Positions 1-9,535 of a stretch of 36,716 bases of DNA are shown here, piece after piece. The position numbers and the translations under genes are program-made. The first letter of the stretch is position 1; the number at the start of each line of letters is the position of its first letter. This DNA comes from Candidatus Cloacimonadota bacterium (GTDB taxonomy: Bacteria; Cloacimonadota; Cloacimonadia; Cloacimonadales; TCS61): positions 1 to 36,716 of the forward strand of contig JAIPGP010000031.1 of assembly GCA_021735645.1 (NCBI GenBank), read 5' to 3'. The notes beneath the pieces were generated by a model, which was not told where the DNA came from, did not search any database, and was given only the letters and a program-made list of their open reading frames with translations.

Positions 1-1
1 C

Positions 2-112
2 TGGGATTTGCGTGATGAAGCGGGACAAACGGTTAGTAGTGGAGTATATTTCCTGCGGCTTTCCAAAGATGGCGAATATCTGGAGCAGGGTAAATTGACA
101 GTGGTGAAATGA
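2..112 (+). CDS. C-terminal fragment of a secreted protein with a sorting domain
   Basis: The window opens inside a gene. Only its last 36 codons are present, ending in TGA at 110-112. They read W-D-L-R-D-E-A-G, then V-S-S-G-V-Y-F-L-R-L, then G-K-L-T-V-V-K at the end. This is the final part of the FlgD-like/type IX (Por) C-terminal sorting domain: a WD/WN turn, an SSG(I/V)YF strand and a last strand ending in a basic residue. Three complete proteins in this window (minus strand, ending at 6131, 9536 and 15673) finish the same way. The function of the missing part cannot be seen. In the family the domain directs export through the outer membrane, so this was probably a secreted or surface protein. 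Confidence 0.8.
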   Translation, partial: WDLRDEAGQTVSSGVYFLRLSKDGEYLEQGKLTVVK

Positions 113-239
113 AGAAGAATATAGAACACTAATTGGACGTATTAGACTGATTTAACACAGATAATGTGTGTGTTTTATCGTGGATGATATTTATTTGTAG
201 AAATATAAACAAGATAGGGTGGGGAGAGCAATCAGGATT

Positions 240-284
240 ATGGATTTTATGGACTTTATGGACAATATGGACGAGATGATGGAC
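240..284 (+). repeat. 9-nt periodic ATGGAC array, copy 1
   Basis: ATGGAY begins at 240, 249, 258, 267 and 279, that is at 9-nt steps with one 12-nt step. The three bases between hexamers vary. The same structure occurs at 6090-6131 and 36373-36414. Read from an ATG it stays open as Met-Asp-x repeats and ends at TGA 292-294, but nothing else suggests translation. Confidence 0.8.
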
Positions 285-540
285 AATTCTTGATTTGGCT
301 GAGTAATGTAGGATTATTTTAACCTCCATTCTTCGCGTAAAACTACGGGGATGACAAGAGTGCAGAATTTAATAGTAGGCATTGAATATGAGTAACTGTA
401 ACCTGTTAAGGCGATTAAAGAAATTTAAGAGAGCTGTTTTTTATTAAAAAGTAAAATATGGGGTATATATTTTTGAAAATGGGCAAAAATGTAAGTTTTG
501 GTTGTAATTAACAGTATTGCTTGGGTTTATGACCTTACAT

Positions 541-570
541 TTTCCTTACATTTCCTTACATTTCCTTACA
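541..570 (+). repeat. Tandem repeat of TTTCCTTACA, three units
   Basis: Three perfect 10-bp units TTTCCTTACA run from 541 to 570. A partial unit (CCTTACAT, 533-540) precedes them and TATTTC follows. The period equals about one DNA helical turn. The complement TGTAAGGAAA resembles the TGTAATGTAAG words that recur at 715, 1120, 1265 and 1470. Confidence 0.8.
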
Positions 571-602
571 TATTTCTAAATATAACAGCCGGGAGGGGGG
601 AA

Positions 603-735
603 TTGAAAATGGAAAATTGAAAATGGAAAATGGAAAATTAATCGTGAATGGGAAAAGAGGTGATTGGTGAATGGGGGAATATAAATTGAAAATGGAAAAT
701 GGAAAATTAGAATGTAATGTAAGAGGAGAAAAGGG
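603..735 (+). repeat. GAAAAT tract and first copies of the ~100-bp module
   Basis: A tract of alternating GAAAATG/GAAAATT words (603-640) is followed by CGTGAATGGGAAAAGAGG (643-660). A second start of the module then begins near 669 (GAATGGGGGAATATAAATTG), another GAAAAT tract, and AGAATGTAATGTAA. The order of words is the same as in the copies at 1064 and 1430, so these look like tandem or dispersed copies of one module. Confidence 0.7.
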
Positions 736-1063
736 GATGGGAGGAGAATCACTTTGAAGACCAGAAAGAGACTGTTCTTTTTGGGGAAATGAGTATGGGT
801 CTTGCATCGTTTTCATAATAAACCTCTTTTTTAGCAAAAACTTATTCACTACTATGATAAATTAAAGACCTTAATTAACCTGATTCAAAATTGCGCCATC
901 ACATGATATCTTGTGAAGGATAAAAAGTCTGTTTTATTGTTGTTTTATACTTAGTAAAGTGTAACTAAATACAGCAATATAGCTCAGAATAGGTGTTACG
1001 GAATATAAAGTAGTGTGATTTAGAAAATGCTATGTTTAGATAAAAGTTTTAGTGGTAAACAGT

Positions 1064-1169
1064 GAATGGGGGAATATAAATTGAAAATGGAAAATTGAAA
1101 ATTGAAAATTGAAAATTAGAATGTAATGTAGTACTTTAAGCGTGAATGGGAAAAGAGGTGAATGGAGGG
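1064..1169 (+). repeat. ~100-bp repeat module, copy B
   Basis: The order of words is GAATGGGGGAATATAAA, GAAAAT-type units, TTAGAATGTAATGTA, TACTTTAAGCGTGAATGG and GAAAAGAGGTGAATGGAGGG. It matches the copy at 1430-1540 almost base for base over the last ~60 bp. Copy B runs directly into the GGGACTC array. Confidence 0.8.
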
Positions 1170-1217
1170 ACTCGGGACTCGGGACTCGGGACTCGGGACT
1201 CGGAACTTGGGACTTGG
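1167..1217 (+). repeat. GGGACTC heptamer array (G-quadruplex-capable)
   Basis: Five perfect GGGACTC units (1167-1201) are followed by degenerate GGAACTT and GGGACTT units and a run of five G. At least four GGG runs are separated by 4-nt loops, which fits the general G3-N(1-7) quadruplex rule on the plus strand. A shorter degenerate relative lies at 1517-1545 next to the third module copy. Confidence 0.85.
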
Positions 1218-1283
1218 GGGAGAAGAAAATGTAAGACTATTAACCGCGAAAAACGCAAGCGAAAGAATGTAATGTAAGATTTT

Positions 1284-1331
1284 TTACCACAGAGGTACAA
1301 GAGAACAGAGAACGAAGAGAACGCAGAGGAA
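1284..1331 (+). repeat. Purine-rich ACAGAG/AGAGAAC degenerate repeat
   Basis: The tract reads CCACAGAGGTACAAGAG, then ACAGAGAACGAAGAGAACGC, then AGAGG. It is a degenerate 6-8-nt period with almost no pyrimidines. It follows CCGCGAAAAACGCAAGCG at about 1243-1260. Both words look like dispersed intergenic repeats rather than coding sequence. Confidence 0.55.
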
Positions 1332-1429
1332 TGTAGTAATATGGCGTAGGTAAGACCTTGCGGATGGTTGAAAAACCTCCGCAATGGTTGTCGTTACAGT
1401 AAAAGTTCTAAATTGTGGACATAGTGGAC

Positions 1430-1540
1430 GGGGGAATATAAATTGAAAATTGAAAATTGAAAATTAGAATGTAATGTAATACTTTAAGCGTGAATGGGAA
1501 AAGAAGTGAATGGAGGAACTCGGGACGTGGGACTCGGGGC
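1430..1540 (+). repeat. ~100-bp repeat module, copy C
   Basis: This has the same word order as copy B: GGGGGAATATAAATTG, three GAAAATT units, AGAATGTAATGTAATAC, TTTAAGCGTGAATGGG and AAAAGAAGTGAATGGAGG. It ends in a degenerate ACTCGGGACGTGGGACTCGG tract in place of the perfect GGGACTC array. It lies about 70 bp upstream of the ligA promoter. Confidence 0.8.
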
Positions 1541-1605
1541 GGGGAGAATTGGTGATAAGATAATTCTGTGAGTCGTGGACAGTGAGTCGAGAATCGATTT
1601 TTAGA

Positions 1606-3668
<2,063 letters not shown>

Positions 3669-4988
3669 ATGAAGATACTTGAACGTTATATCTTGCGGGA
3701 GAATTTTAAGCCCTTTATCTCGTCACTGGTAGTAGTGACCTTTGTGATGGTGCTGGACAGGCTGCTTGATCTGCTGAAAGTGATCATTGAGAAGCAGCTA
3801 GGATTTTTCACAGTAGTGCAGATATTCGGGTTAAGTCTGCCCTTTATGCTGGCACTGACAATCCCGATGGCAGTGCTATTGGCAACTATCATGTCGTTTG
3901 GCAGGTTATCAACAGATAATGAACTGGTAGCCTTTAAATCCTGCGGAATAAACATATTTAATCTCATGAAGCCAACAGTGATCGCGGCTTTATTACTCTC
4001 CATATTTATGCTTTATTTTAATGATCATATCCTGCCGGACAGCAATCATCTGCTGAAAAATAAGATGATCCAGGTGAATTACCGGCGACCAGCCACTGCA
4101 ATAAAATCCGGTGTTTTTAATGAAGCCAAGAATGTGACGATTTATGTCCGCGAGCGCATTGATGATGAATTATATGGTATAATGATCTATAACCGGGAAA
4201 CTTCCAAATTTCCGGCAACCATAAATGCTGCTCACGGCACAATAGAGCTATCAAATGGCGGCAACAGCATGACAGCCACGTTGTATAACGGACAGATGCA
4301 CGAGCGTGATGCCAAGGACCGCGATATTTATAATATCCGCAGTTTTAAGAAGCTGGTGATGAATATGCCGGATCTTGGTTATCAGATGAAAGACGTGGAA
4401 TCTGATTATCGTGGTGATCGGGAATTGAACGTGAAAGCCATGCAGGGCATAATCAGCGAGCATGAGGGCAAAATATTGGAAGTGGGCAGCCAGATAGACA
4501 GTATCAGTCTGGAAATCAGCAGTCTGGAGAGACAGGAAATTCTGGCAGATGATGAGAATAATAAGCTGAACCGACTGCAAAACTCACGGCGCATCAAGAA
4601 TGAGAAACTGGAAAATTATCAGAAAAAAGTAAGAATATATGAAGTGGAGATCCATAAGAAATATGCTTTAGCATTTGCCTGCCTGATCTTTGTATTAATC
4701 GGAGCGCCAGTGGGTATGATGACCAGGTCTAATGGAGTGGGGATGGCATTCACAGTATCTTCATTTGTATTTATGATCTATTATGGTGCACTTACCGGCG
4801 GAGAAGAGCTGGCTGATAAAGGAATAGTAGCACCCTGGCTTTCCATGTGGATATCTAATATAATTCTGGGAGTAATAGGAATATATCTGATTATAATCTC
4901 GGTACGGGAAATGAAGGTATATGATCTGAATTTATTGTGGCATAAACTGCTGGGGAAATTTAAGAGGAAGAAAAATGCGTCTGCTTGA
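3669..4988 (+). CDS. lptF: LPS export ABC transporter permease, LptF-like
   Basis: This is a YjgP/YjgQ-family permease. In the known LptB2FG complex such subunits extract lipopolysaccharide from the inner membrane and pass it to the periplasmic bridge. The 439-residue protein has three N-terminal membrane segments (about 15-35, 48-75 and 98-118), a periplasmic beta-rich domain (about 125-240) and three C-terminal segments (about 330-350, 355-375 and 390-415). A charged, heptad-like stretch of about 70 residues (255-325, rich in Glu, Lys and Leu) lies between the periplasmic domain and segment 4, and makes the protein longer than E. coli LptF (about 366). Its ATG follows the ligA stop without a gap, with no strong ribosome-binding site at normal distance, so translational coupling is likely. 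Its 3' end overlaps lptG by 14 bases. Confidence 0.9.
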   Translation: MKILERYILRENFKPFISSLVVVTFVMVLDRLLDLLKVIIEKQLGFFTVVQIFGLSLPFMLALTIPMAVLLATIMSFGRLSTDNELVAFKSCGINIFNLMKPTVIAALLLSIFMLYFNDHILPDSNHLLKNKMIQVNYRRPATAIKSGVFNEAKNVTIYVRERIDDELYGIMIYNRETSKFPATINAAHGTIELSNGGNSMTATLYNGQMHERDAKDRDIYNIRSFKKLVMNMPDLGYQMKDVESDYRGDRELNVKAMQGIISEHEGKILEVGSQIDSISLEISSLERQEILADDENNKLNRLQNSRRIKNEKLENYQKKVRIYEVEIHKKYALAFACLIFVLIGAPVGMMTRSNGVGMAFTVSSFVFMIYYGALTGGEELADKGIVAPWLSMWISNIILGVIGIYLIIISVREMKVYDLNLLWHKLLGKFKRKKNASA

Positions 4989-6063
4989 CCGCTATTTGAC
5001 CCGTGAATATCTGAGATTTTATATAATGATCCTGCTGTCATTTACAGTGATATTCCTGGTAGTAGATTTCTTTGATAATCTTCCCAGACTGCTCAGACGG
5101 GGTGCCACCTGGGATTTGATGGCAATATATTTTGCCTTGAGGCTGCCATATCTGGTTATACTCACATCACCAGTAGTAGTACTGCTATCAGGACTTTTTT
5201 TGATGGATGCCTTATCAAAATACAGCGAGTCAATAGCAATACGATCAGCGGGAATATCAATTGTCCGCATGGTGAGACCTCTTTTTGTGATTGGTGCAGT
5301 CATCGGTGTGGCAGTTTTATTACTGGGTGAATTTGTTTTGCCCTGGGCGGAGGCAAAGCGGGAATATGTATATACCGTTTTGATTAAAAATCAGAAGCTG
5401 GAAGATAAAAAGATGTTATCAAATATCCATTATCAGGGTACTGATAACAACATGTATTATATAGGTTTTTTTGATGGTTACAGGAACAATTTAAAGACCA
5501 TAGACATCTCAAATTTTGATCCTGAAACAGGGGAAATGCACTCTAAGATCATAGCAGACCGGGCGACCTGGGAAAATAATGAGTGGGTATTTGAAAATTG
5601 CTATATCCGCACATTTAAGAATGGGATGCCGGATTCCACCAGTTATTATCCGCGAACAGTTCTCAGTTTTGTGGACGTGACTCCTAATGATTTCATTCGC
5701 AGCTCCAGATCACCGATGTCCATGAACTTTTTTGAGCTGAAGAGTTATATAAAACGGCTGCAAAAGGTAGGAGAAAAGTATCATAATGAGCTTACTGACC
5801 TCTATTATAAAGTATCTTTTCCCATCTCTAATCTGATAATTCTGCTATTCTGCATCCCGCTTGCCAGTGCGTCTGTGCGCAGCCGCGGCAGGGGGCTTAT
5901 CTTTGCCATTGGCTTATTTGTCTGCTTCTTTTATCTCTCGCTTCTGCGGCTGGCGCAGAGTCTGGGGCATAGTGGTGTGATCGCACCACTGGCATCAGCC
6001 TGGATGCCACATGCTTTTTTTTTGGTGATAGGGCTGTATTTCCTCATCAAGGCAGAAATCTAA
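4975..6063 (+). CDS. lptG: LPS export ABC transporter permease, LptG-like
   Basis: This is the second YjgP/YjgQ-family permease, 362 residues, close to the usual LptG length. It has three N-terminal membrane segments (about 14-34, 52-80 and 102-122), a periplasmic beta-jellyroll region (about 130-260) and three C-terminal segments (about 275-295, 300-322 and 335-358). It would pair with the upstream LptF-like protein and an LptB ATPase encoded elsewhere. The start ATG lies inside the end of lptF, 14-base overlap, behind a good AGAGGAAG ribosome-binding site. It lacks the coiled-coil insertion seen in its neighbour. It converges on the gene ending at 6131, and the gap is filled by a 9-nt periodic repeat instead of an obvious terminator. 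Confidence 0.9.
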   Translation: MRLLDRYLTREYLRFYIMILLSFTVIFLVVDFFDNLPRLLRRGATWDLMAIYFALRLPYLVILTSPVVVLLSGLFLMDALSKYSESIAIRSAGISIVRMVRPLFVIGAVIGVAVLLLGEFVLPWAEAKREYVYTVLIKNQKLEDKKMLSNIHYQGTDNNMYYIGFFDGYRNNLKTIDISNFDPETGEMHSKIIADRATWENNEWVFENCYIRTFKNGMPDSTSYYPRTVLSFVDVTPNDFIRSSRSPMSMNFFELKSYIKRLQKVGEKYHNELTDLYYKVSFPISNLIILLFCIPLASASVRSRGRGLIFAIGLFVCFFYLSLLRLAQSLGHSGVIAPLASAWMPHAFFLVIGLYFLIKAEI

Positions 6064-6089
6064 GTTAGTTTTTCCCTTGGTGGAATCTT

Positions 6090-6131
6090 ATGGACATTAT
6101 GGACAAAATAGACATTATGGACACTATGGAC
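6090..6131 (+). repeat. 9-nt periodic ATGGAC array, copy 2
   Basis: ATGGAC or ATAGAC begins at 6090, 6099, 6108, 6117 and 6126, exactly every 9 nt, with variable triplets between. It fills the 67-bp gap between the converging lptG and minus-strand sorting-domain genes. Its last base is the end of the TAG stop codon of the minus-strand gene. It is the same type as 240-284 and 36373-36414. Confidence 0.85.
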
Positions 6132-8371
6132 TATTTTAATAATACCATTCTATGGTTGATAATTCTACCTTCTGTTTTCAGAGAGAAGTAGTAGATACCG
6201 CTGGGCTGTGAGGTTGCATTCCAGGTCATCTGATGGTTTCCGGCAGCTAATTGGGCATTTACCAGAGTTTCTATAAATTGTCCTTTGACATTATAGATAT
6301 TCAATTGCACCTGGGCAGATTGAGGCAGATTGAAAGCAATAGTGGTTTCCGGATTGAAAGGATTAGGATAATTTGCTGCCCTGGTATAGATGTCAGAAAT
6401 AGCATCCTGGTTAGTGCTAACAGGTTCATAGGTGAAATCAGAGGAGATCAATTCAGATTCTGCATTTGTATAAACGGCACTTACAGCAGCAGTATAAGAA
6501 TTTCCCGCAATCAGGTTATTCAGTTGGTAAAACAGCTCAGTAGTATAATCCAGGGGGATTTGCAGATCATCCAGATAGACATTGAAGCCTGTGAGATCAC
6601 GTCCAGGTGAAGCGGGTAATTCCCATTCCATAAGTGCATCCACAGGATTAACCGTCAGATTGTAAGGAGGGAAGGGAAATTCAATGATCTCAACAACCAC
6701 AGAATTGGATGGACCGGAAATACCTTCTTCATAAACTGCTTTAAGATAATATTCATAAGTGATATATTCCCAGACATAGTCACCGAATTCGCGTGTACCG
6801 GCATCATTGATCTCAGCCAGCAGTTCATTGTTTCTATAGAGCTCAAAACCGGTTAAAAAGCGGTCATCAGGCATTTCCCAATGCAGAAAAATTGTATACA
6901 ATTCTGCTTCAGCTGTTAAGTTGACGGGGGCAGGCAGGACAGGTCCCTGTGTTCCGATTGAGCCATCTTCATTATATCTCTGGGCATAAATACCATTTGT
7001 GCCACTACCCCAGGCAATGATAAAGCCATCATCGGGGACAAAGCCATTATCCTGATAGATGATATCAGCGGTATCAGTGTGCATCTTGGTAGTCTGCATA
7101 TCAGAAACTATCAATACCTCGTCCCAGACGTTTTCACCTTCGGGATCAACTCTTTGCGCCAGTATCCGTTCATTATTAAAATTGCCCCAGGGATAAGTAG
7201 AATAAGAAACCACAACATCATCTCCAAAAGGTCTGAGGGCAATAATAGTACCCCCATTAGGCTGAATAGGAGAAATGTTTACTCCGGAACTATTATAAAG
7301 CAGTTCTCCATCCGAATTGATCTTTTGCCCAAAGATACCGGAATTATTCTGATTAGCATCAGTTTCTTCCCAGTATACATAGATATTTTCGTCTAGAGGC
7401 TGATAGATAGTTTGGGGGTAATACTGGTTATTTGCGCCATGATCACCTACCTGAATACCGTCCTCAAACAAAGCAGTTCCATCGGAGAAAATATGCTGGA
7501 CATAAGCGCGGCTGATATTTTCACTATTACGGTCATCATGCCAGGCGATTACTGCTCCTCCTGAGCCATCAGGAGCCCAGGAGAAAATTTGATTCCAGGC
7601 AGAAATGCCGGAAGCGTTTGTGACTACAGCGGGAGAATCCCAGACCGGGTTTCCGTTAAAATTATATTTCTGAATATAGACAAAACGGTCGGGAGCCCAG
7701 TAGGGACCTGAATCCACAAAATATTTCATCAGGAAATTATCAGGGTTGCCATCATTATCGGCAGCCATAAGCTGGGGCCAGGAGCAGGTCTCGGGTTCAG
7801 AGATCGTAATAGGAATTTCCCAGTTTTGGGAACCTGCCGGCGAAATACTTCTGGCAATTACAGAAGTATCATCTGCCCAGGCAAAAATACAATTATTATT
7901 TGCAGTAACGGTAACCTTTGGTGCTGCATTAAAACCTCCATTAGAGAGATTAATACCGTCCGCTCCCCAGGCAAATTCACCTTCAGGTGTAATCTTATAA
8001 CCAAAGATATCAAGCTGTTCCTCACCTTCGCGGATGTCGTTAAATGCCATGATCGCATTCCCATCATGGTCTATTGTCATATCCCAGTCCGTAAGCCAGC
8101 TCATCTGGGTATTATCACTCACCAGAATACCATTTTCGTCCCAGACAATGTTACCATCTGCGTCTATATATTGCAACCGCATATTATAATTGCCTGTGGC
8201 ATTACTCCACCAGCCGATATAGCAACTGCCATCCGGATTTTGAGCAATTTTAGGAATTGTCTGATCTCCTGCCAGACTTGATATTTGATTATTAAATTCG
8301 GGGTTTTCGCTCCAATCTGCCTGCATCAGCGCAAAACATAATACTAATCCAATAAAAATTAATCTTCTCAT
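6131..8371 (-). CDS. Secreted propeller-like/FnIII protein with C-terminal sorting domain
   Basis: This 746-residue protein begins with a signal peptide (MRRLIFIGLVLCFALMQADW). Residues about 25-480 hold repeated blocks in which a W-x-D or A-W-x-D-D/R turn alternates with D-G-N/E and Y-x-Q-K/R-Y/I strands (W-H-D-D-R, Y-x-Q-R-Y). That pattern suggests a beta-propeller, but the fold is inferred. One or two fibronectin type III-like domains follow (about 485-655). The C-terminal ~80 residues start at YPNPFNPETTI, contain IYNVKG and SGIYYF, and form the FlgD-like/type IX sorting domain. No catalytic motif was recognised, so a binding or surface role is only a guess. The ATG has AGGAG six bases upstream. 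It is the last gene of the minus-strand operon, 18 bp after the EnvC-like gene. Confidence 0.85.
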   Translation of the reverse strand: MRRLIFIGLVLCFALMQADWSENPEFNNQISSLAGDQTIPKIAQNPDGSCYIGWWSNATGNYNMRLQYIDADGNIVWDENGILVSDNTQMSWLTDWDMTIDHDGNAIMAFNDIREGEEQLDIFGYKITPEGEFAWGADGINLSNGGFNAAPKVTVTANNNCIFAWADDTSVIARSISPAGSQNWEIPITISEPETCSWPQLMAADNDGNPDNFLMKYFVDSGPYWAPDRFVYIQKYNFNGNPVWDSPAVVTNASGISAWNQIFSWAPDGSGGAVIAWHDDRNSENISRAYVQHIFSDGTALFEDGIQVGDHGANNQYYPQTIYQPLDENIYVYWEETDANQNNSGIFGQKINSDGELLYNSSGVNISPIQPNGGTIIALRPFGDDVVVSYSTYPWGNFNNERILAQRVDPEGENVWDEVLIVSDMQTTKMHTDTADIIYQDNGFVPDDGFIIAWGSGTNGIYAQRYNEDGSIGTQGPVLPAPVNLTAEAELYTIFLHWEMPDDRFLTGFELYRNNELLAEINDAGTREFGDYVWEYITYEYYLKAVYEEGISGPSNSVVVEIIEFPFPPYNLTVNPVDALMEWELPASPGRDLTGFNVYLDDLQIPLDYTTELFYQLNNLIAGNSYTAAVSAVYTNAESELISSDFTYEPVSTNQDAISDIYTRAANYPNPFNPETTIAFNLPQSAQVQLNIYNVKGQFIETLVNAQLAAGNHQMTWNATSQPSGIYYFSLKTEGRIINHRMVLLK

Positions 8372-8389
8372 AAATTACTCCTTACTGAC

Positions 8390-9529
8390 TTAAAATTCCA
8401 GATATTCCAGGGGATTAACTGCTCTGCCATCTTTACGTATTTCAAAATGCAGGCAGGGTTCATCCACCAGACCTGACTGCCCGGATTCTGCCAGGACAGT
8501 CCCTCTTTTAACAGTATCACCCAGCGAAACCAGTAGATGTTCGTTGTGACTGTAAACCGTATAGAATCCATTCTGGTGATCGATAATCACCACTCTGCCA
8601 CTCCCCCCGCTTCTACCGGCATAAACAACTACGCCCTTATCAACACTTTTAACTTCAGTACCTATTTTCACCGCTACATCTATACCGTCATTGTGCAAAG
8701 TAAGGCGTTTATTTTCTAACTCATAATCTCCAAAGCTGCGGATTATCTCACCCTGCACGGGCCAGATCAATTTATCATAAGTAAATTTATAGGAATAAAC
8801 CGGTCGATAGGAAGTTTTATTCTGCAGTCTGGTTATGAGATCATTCATGGCAGACTGAGCATCTTCGAGTTCCTTTTTACGTGTAACTGCCTGCCGGTAT
8901 TCCTCATCCAGAGAACTAACCTCTCTCTCCAGGATCACCAGTTCTTTCTGGTAGCTGCTTTTCTTTTTTTTAGAGACTATTTTGGTCCATTGCACGTCTT
9001 TAAAATATTTCTCGTCTTTCTTTTCTTTATTTTCCAGAACCTGTCTGCTGCATTCCAGACTGCTGATATCTGCATTCACTTCAGTCAATTCCTCTCCGGC
9101 AGCTTCCAGGGTAGTTGCCAGTATCCAGGCATCAGCAGCCAGATAAACATCATTCATATAATGGGAGATTACCAAAGCGTTACCCAGTTCATGGGCAGAA
9201 TTATACAATTCCTGCTCAGTCTGTTTTTTAGAATTCAGGTTCATAGTAGTATTTTTCAATCTTTCGCGGGTTTTATCCCATTCTTCCTGAGCTTTACACT
9301 GATTAGTTTCCAGTTCACAGATATTATCTTCCAGTTTCTTTTTTTTTGCCAGCATTTCGAGGGTTTGAGCTTCTTTAGCTGCTTTCTGAGCCTGATTCTG
9401 CTCAATGAGAGTTTCCATATCCTGCAATTCACGGTTCAGCTTTTCCAATTCCTGCTGTTTATCGGATAATTCATCAGCACAGAGAAAAATCACACTAAAC
9501 AGCAAAAAAATAACTAATATCCGGGACAT
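8390..9529 (-). CDS. EnvC/NlpD-like coiled-coil protein with M23 (LytM) domain
   Basis: This periplasmic protein has a signal peptide (MSRILVIFLLFSVIFLC), a long charged coiled coil (about 20-235) and a C-terminal LytM/M23 domain (about 265-379). In the family, EnvC-type proteins activate cell-wall amidases, while true M23 enzymes cut peptide cross-links. The zinc-ligand His and Asp are present as H279-N-D-G-I-D284, one residue further apart than the usual H-x3-D. Y-S-H328 is kept. The final HxH motif reads C359-L-H361, so the residue used as catalytic His in LytM is Cys. This suggests an activator, not proved. I chose the ATG at 9529 (weak GTAGG five bases upstream). A GTG at 9535, abutting the previous stop, would add two residues. 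It is fourth in the five-gene operon. Confidence 0.88.
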   Translation of the reverse strand: MSRILVIFLLFSVIFLCADELSDKQQELEKLNRELQDMETLIEQNQAQKAAKEAQTLEMLAKKKKLEDNICELETNQCKAQEEWDKTRERLKNTTMNLNSKKQTEQELYNSAHELGNALVISHYMNDVYLAADAWILATTLEAAGEELTEVNADISSLECSRQVLENKEKKDEKYFKDVQWTKIVSKKKKSSYQKELVILEREVSSLDEEYRQAVTRKKELEDAQSAMNDLITRLQNKTSYRPVYSYKFTYDKLIWPVQGEIIRSFGDYELENKRLTLHNDGIDVAVKIGTEVKSVDKGVVVYAGRSGGSGRVVIIDHQNGFYTVYSHNEHLLVSLGDTVKRGTVLAESGQSGLVDEPCLHFEIRKDGRAVNPLEYLEF

Positions 9530-9535
9530 TTGCAC

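Noticed and set aside
240-294. Short peptide gene of Met-Asp-x repeats
   Set aside because: The array is open to a stop, but there is no ribosome-binding site and other copies end at unrelated places, so it is described as a repeat.
6251-6610. Plus-strand open frames within the minus-strand operon (for example 6251-6610, 12857-13141, 17433-17954)
   Set aside because: They are shadows of the strongly supported minus-strand genes and have no ribosome-binding site or recognisable motif.
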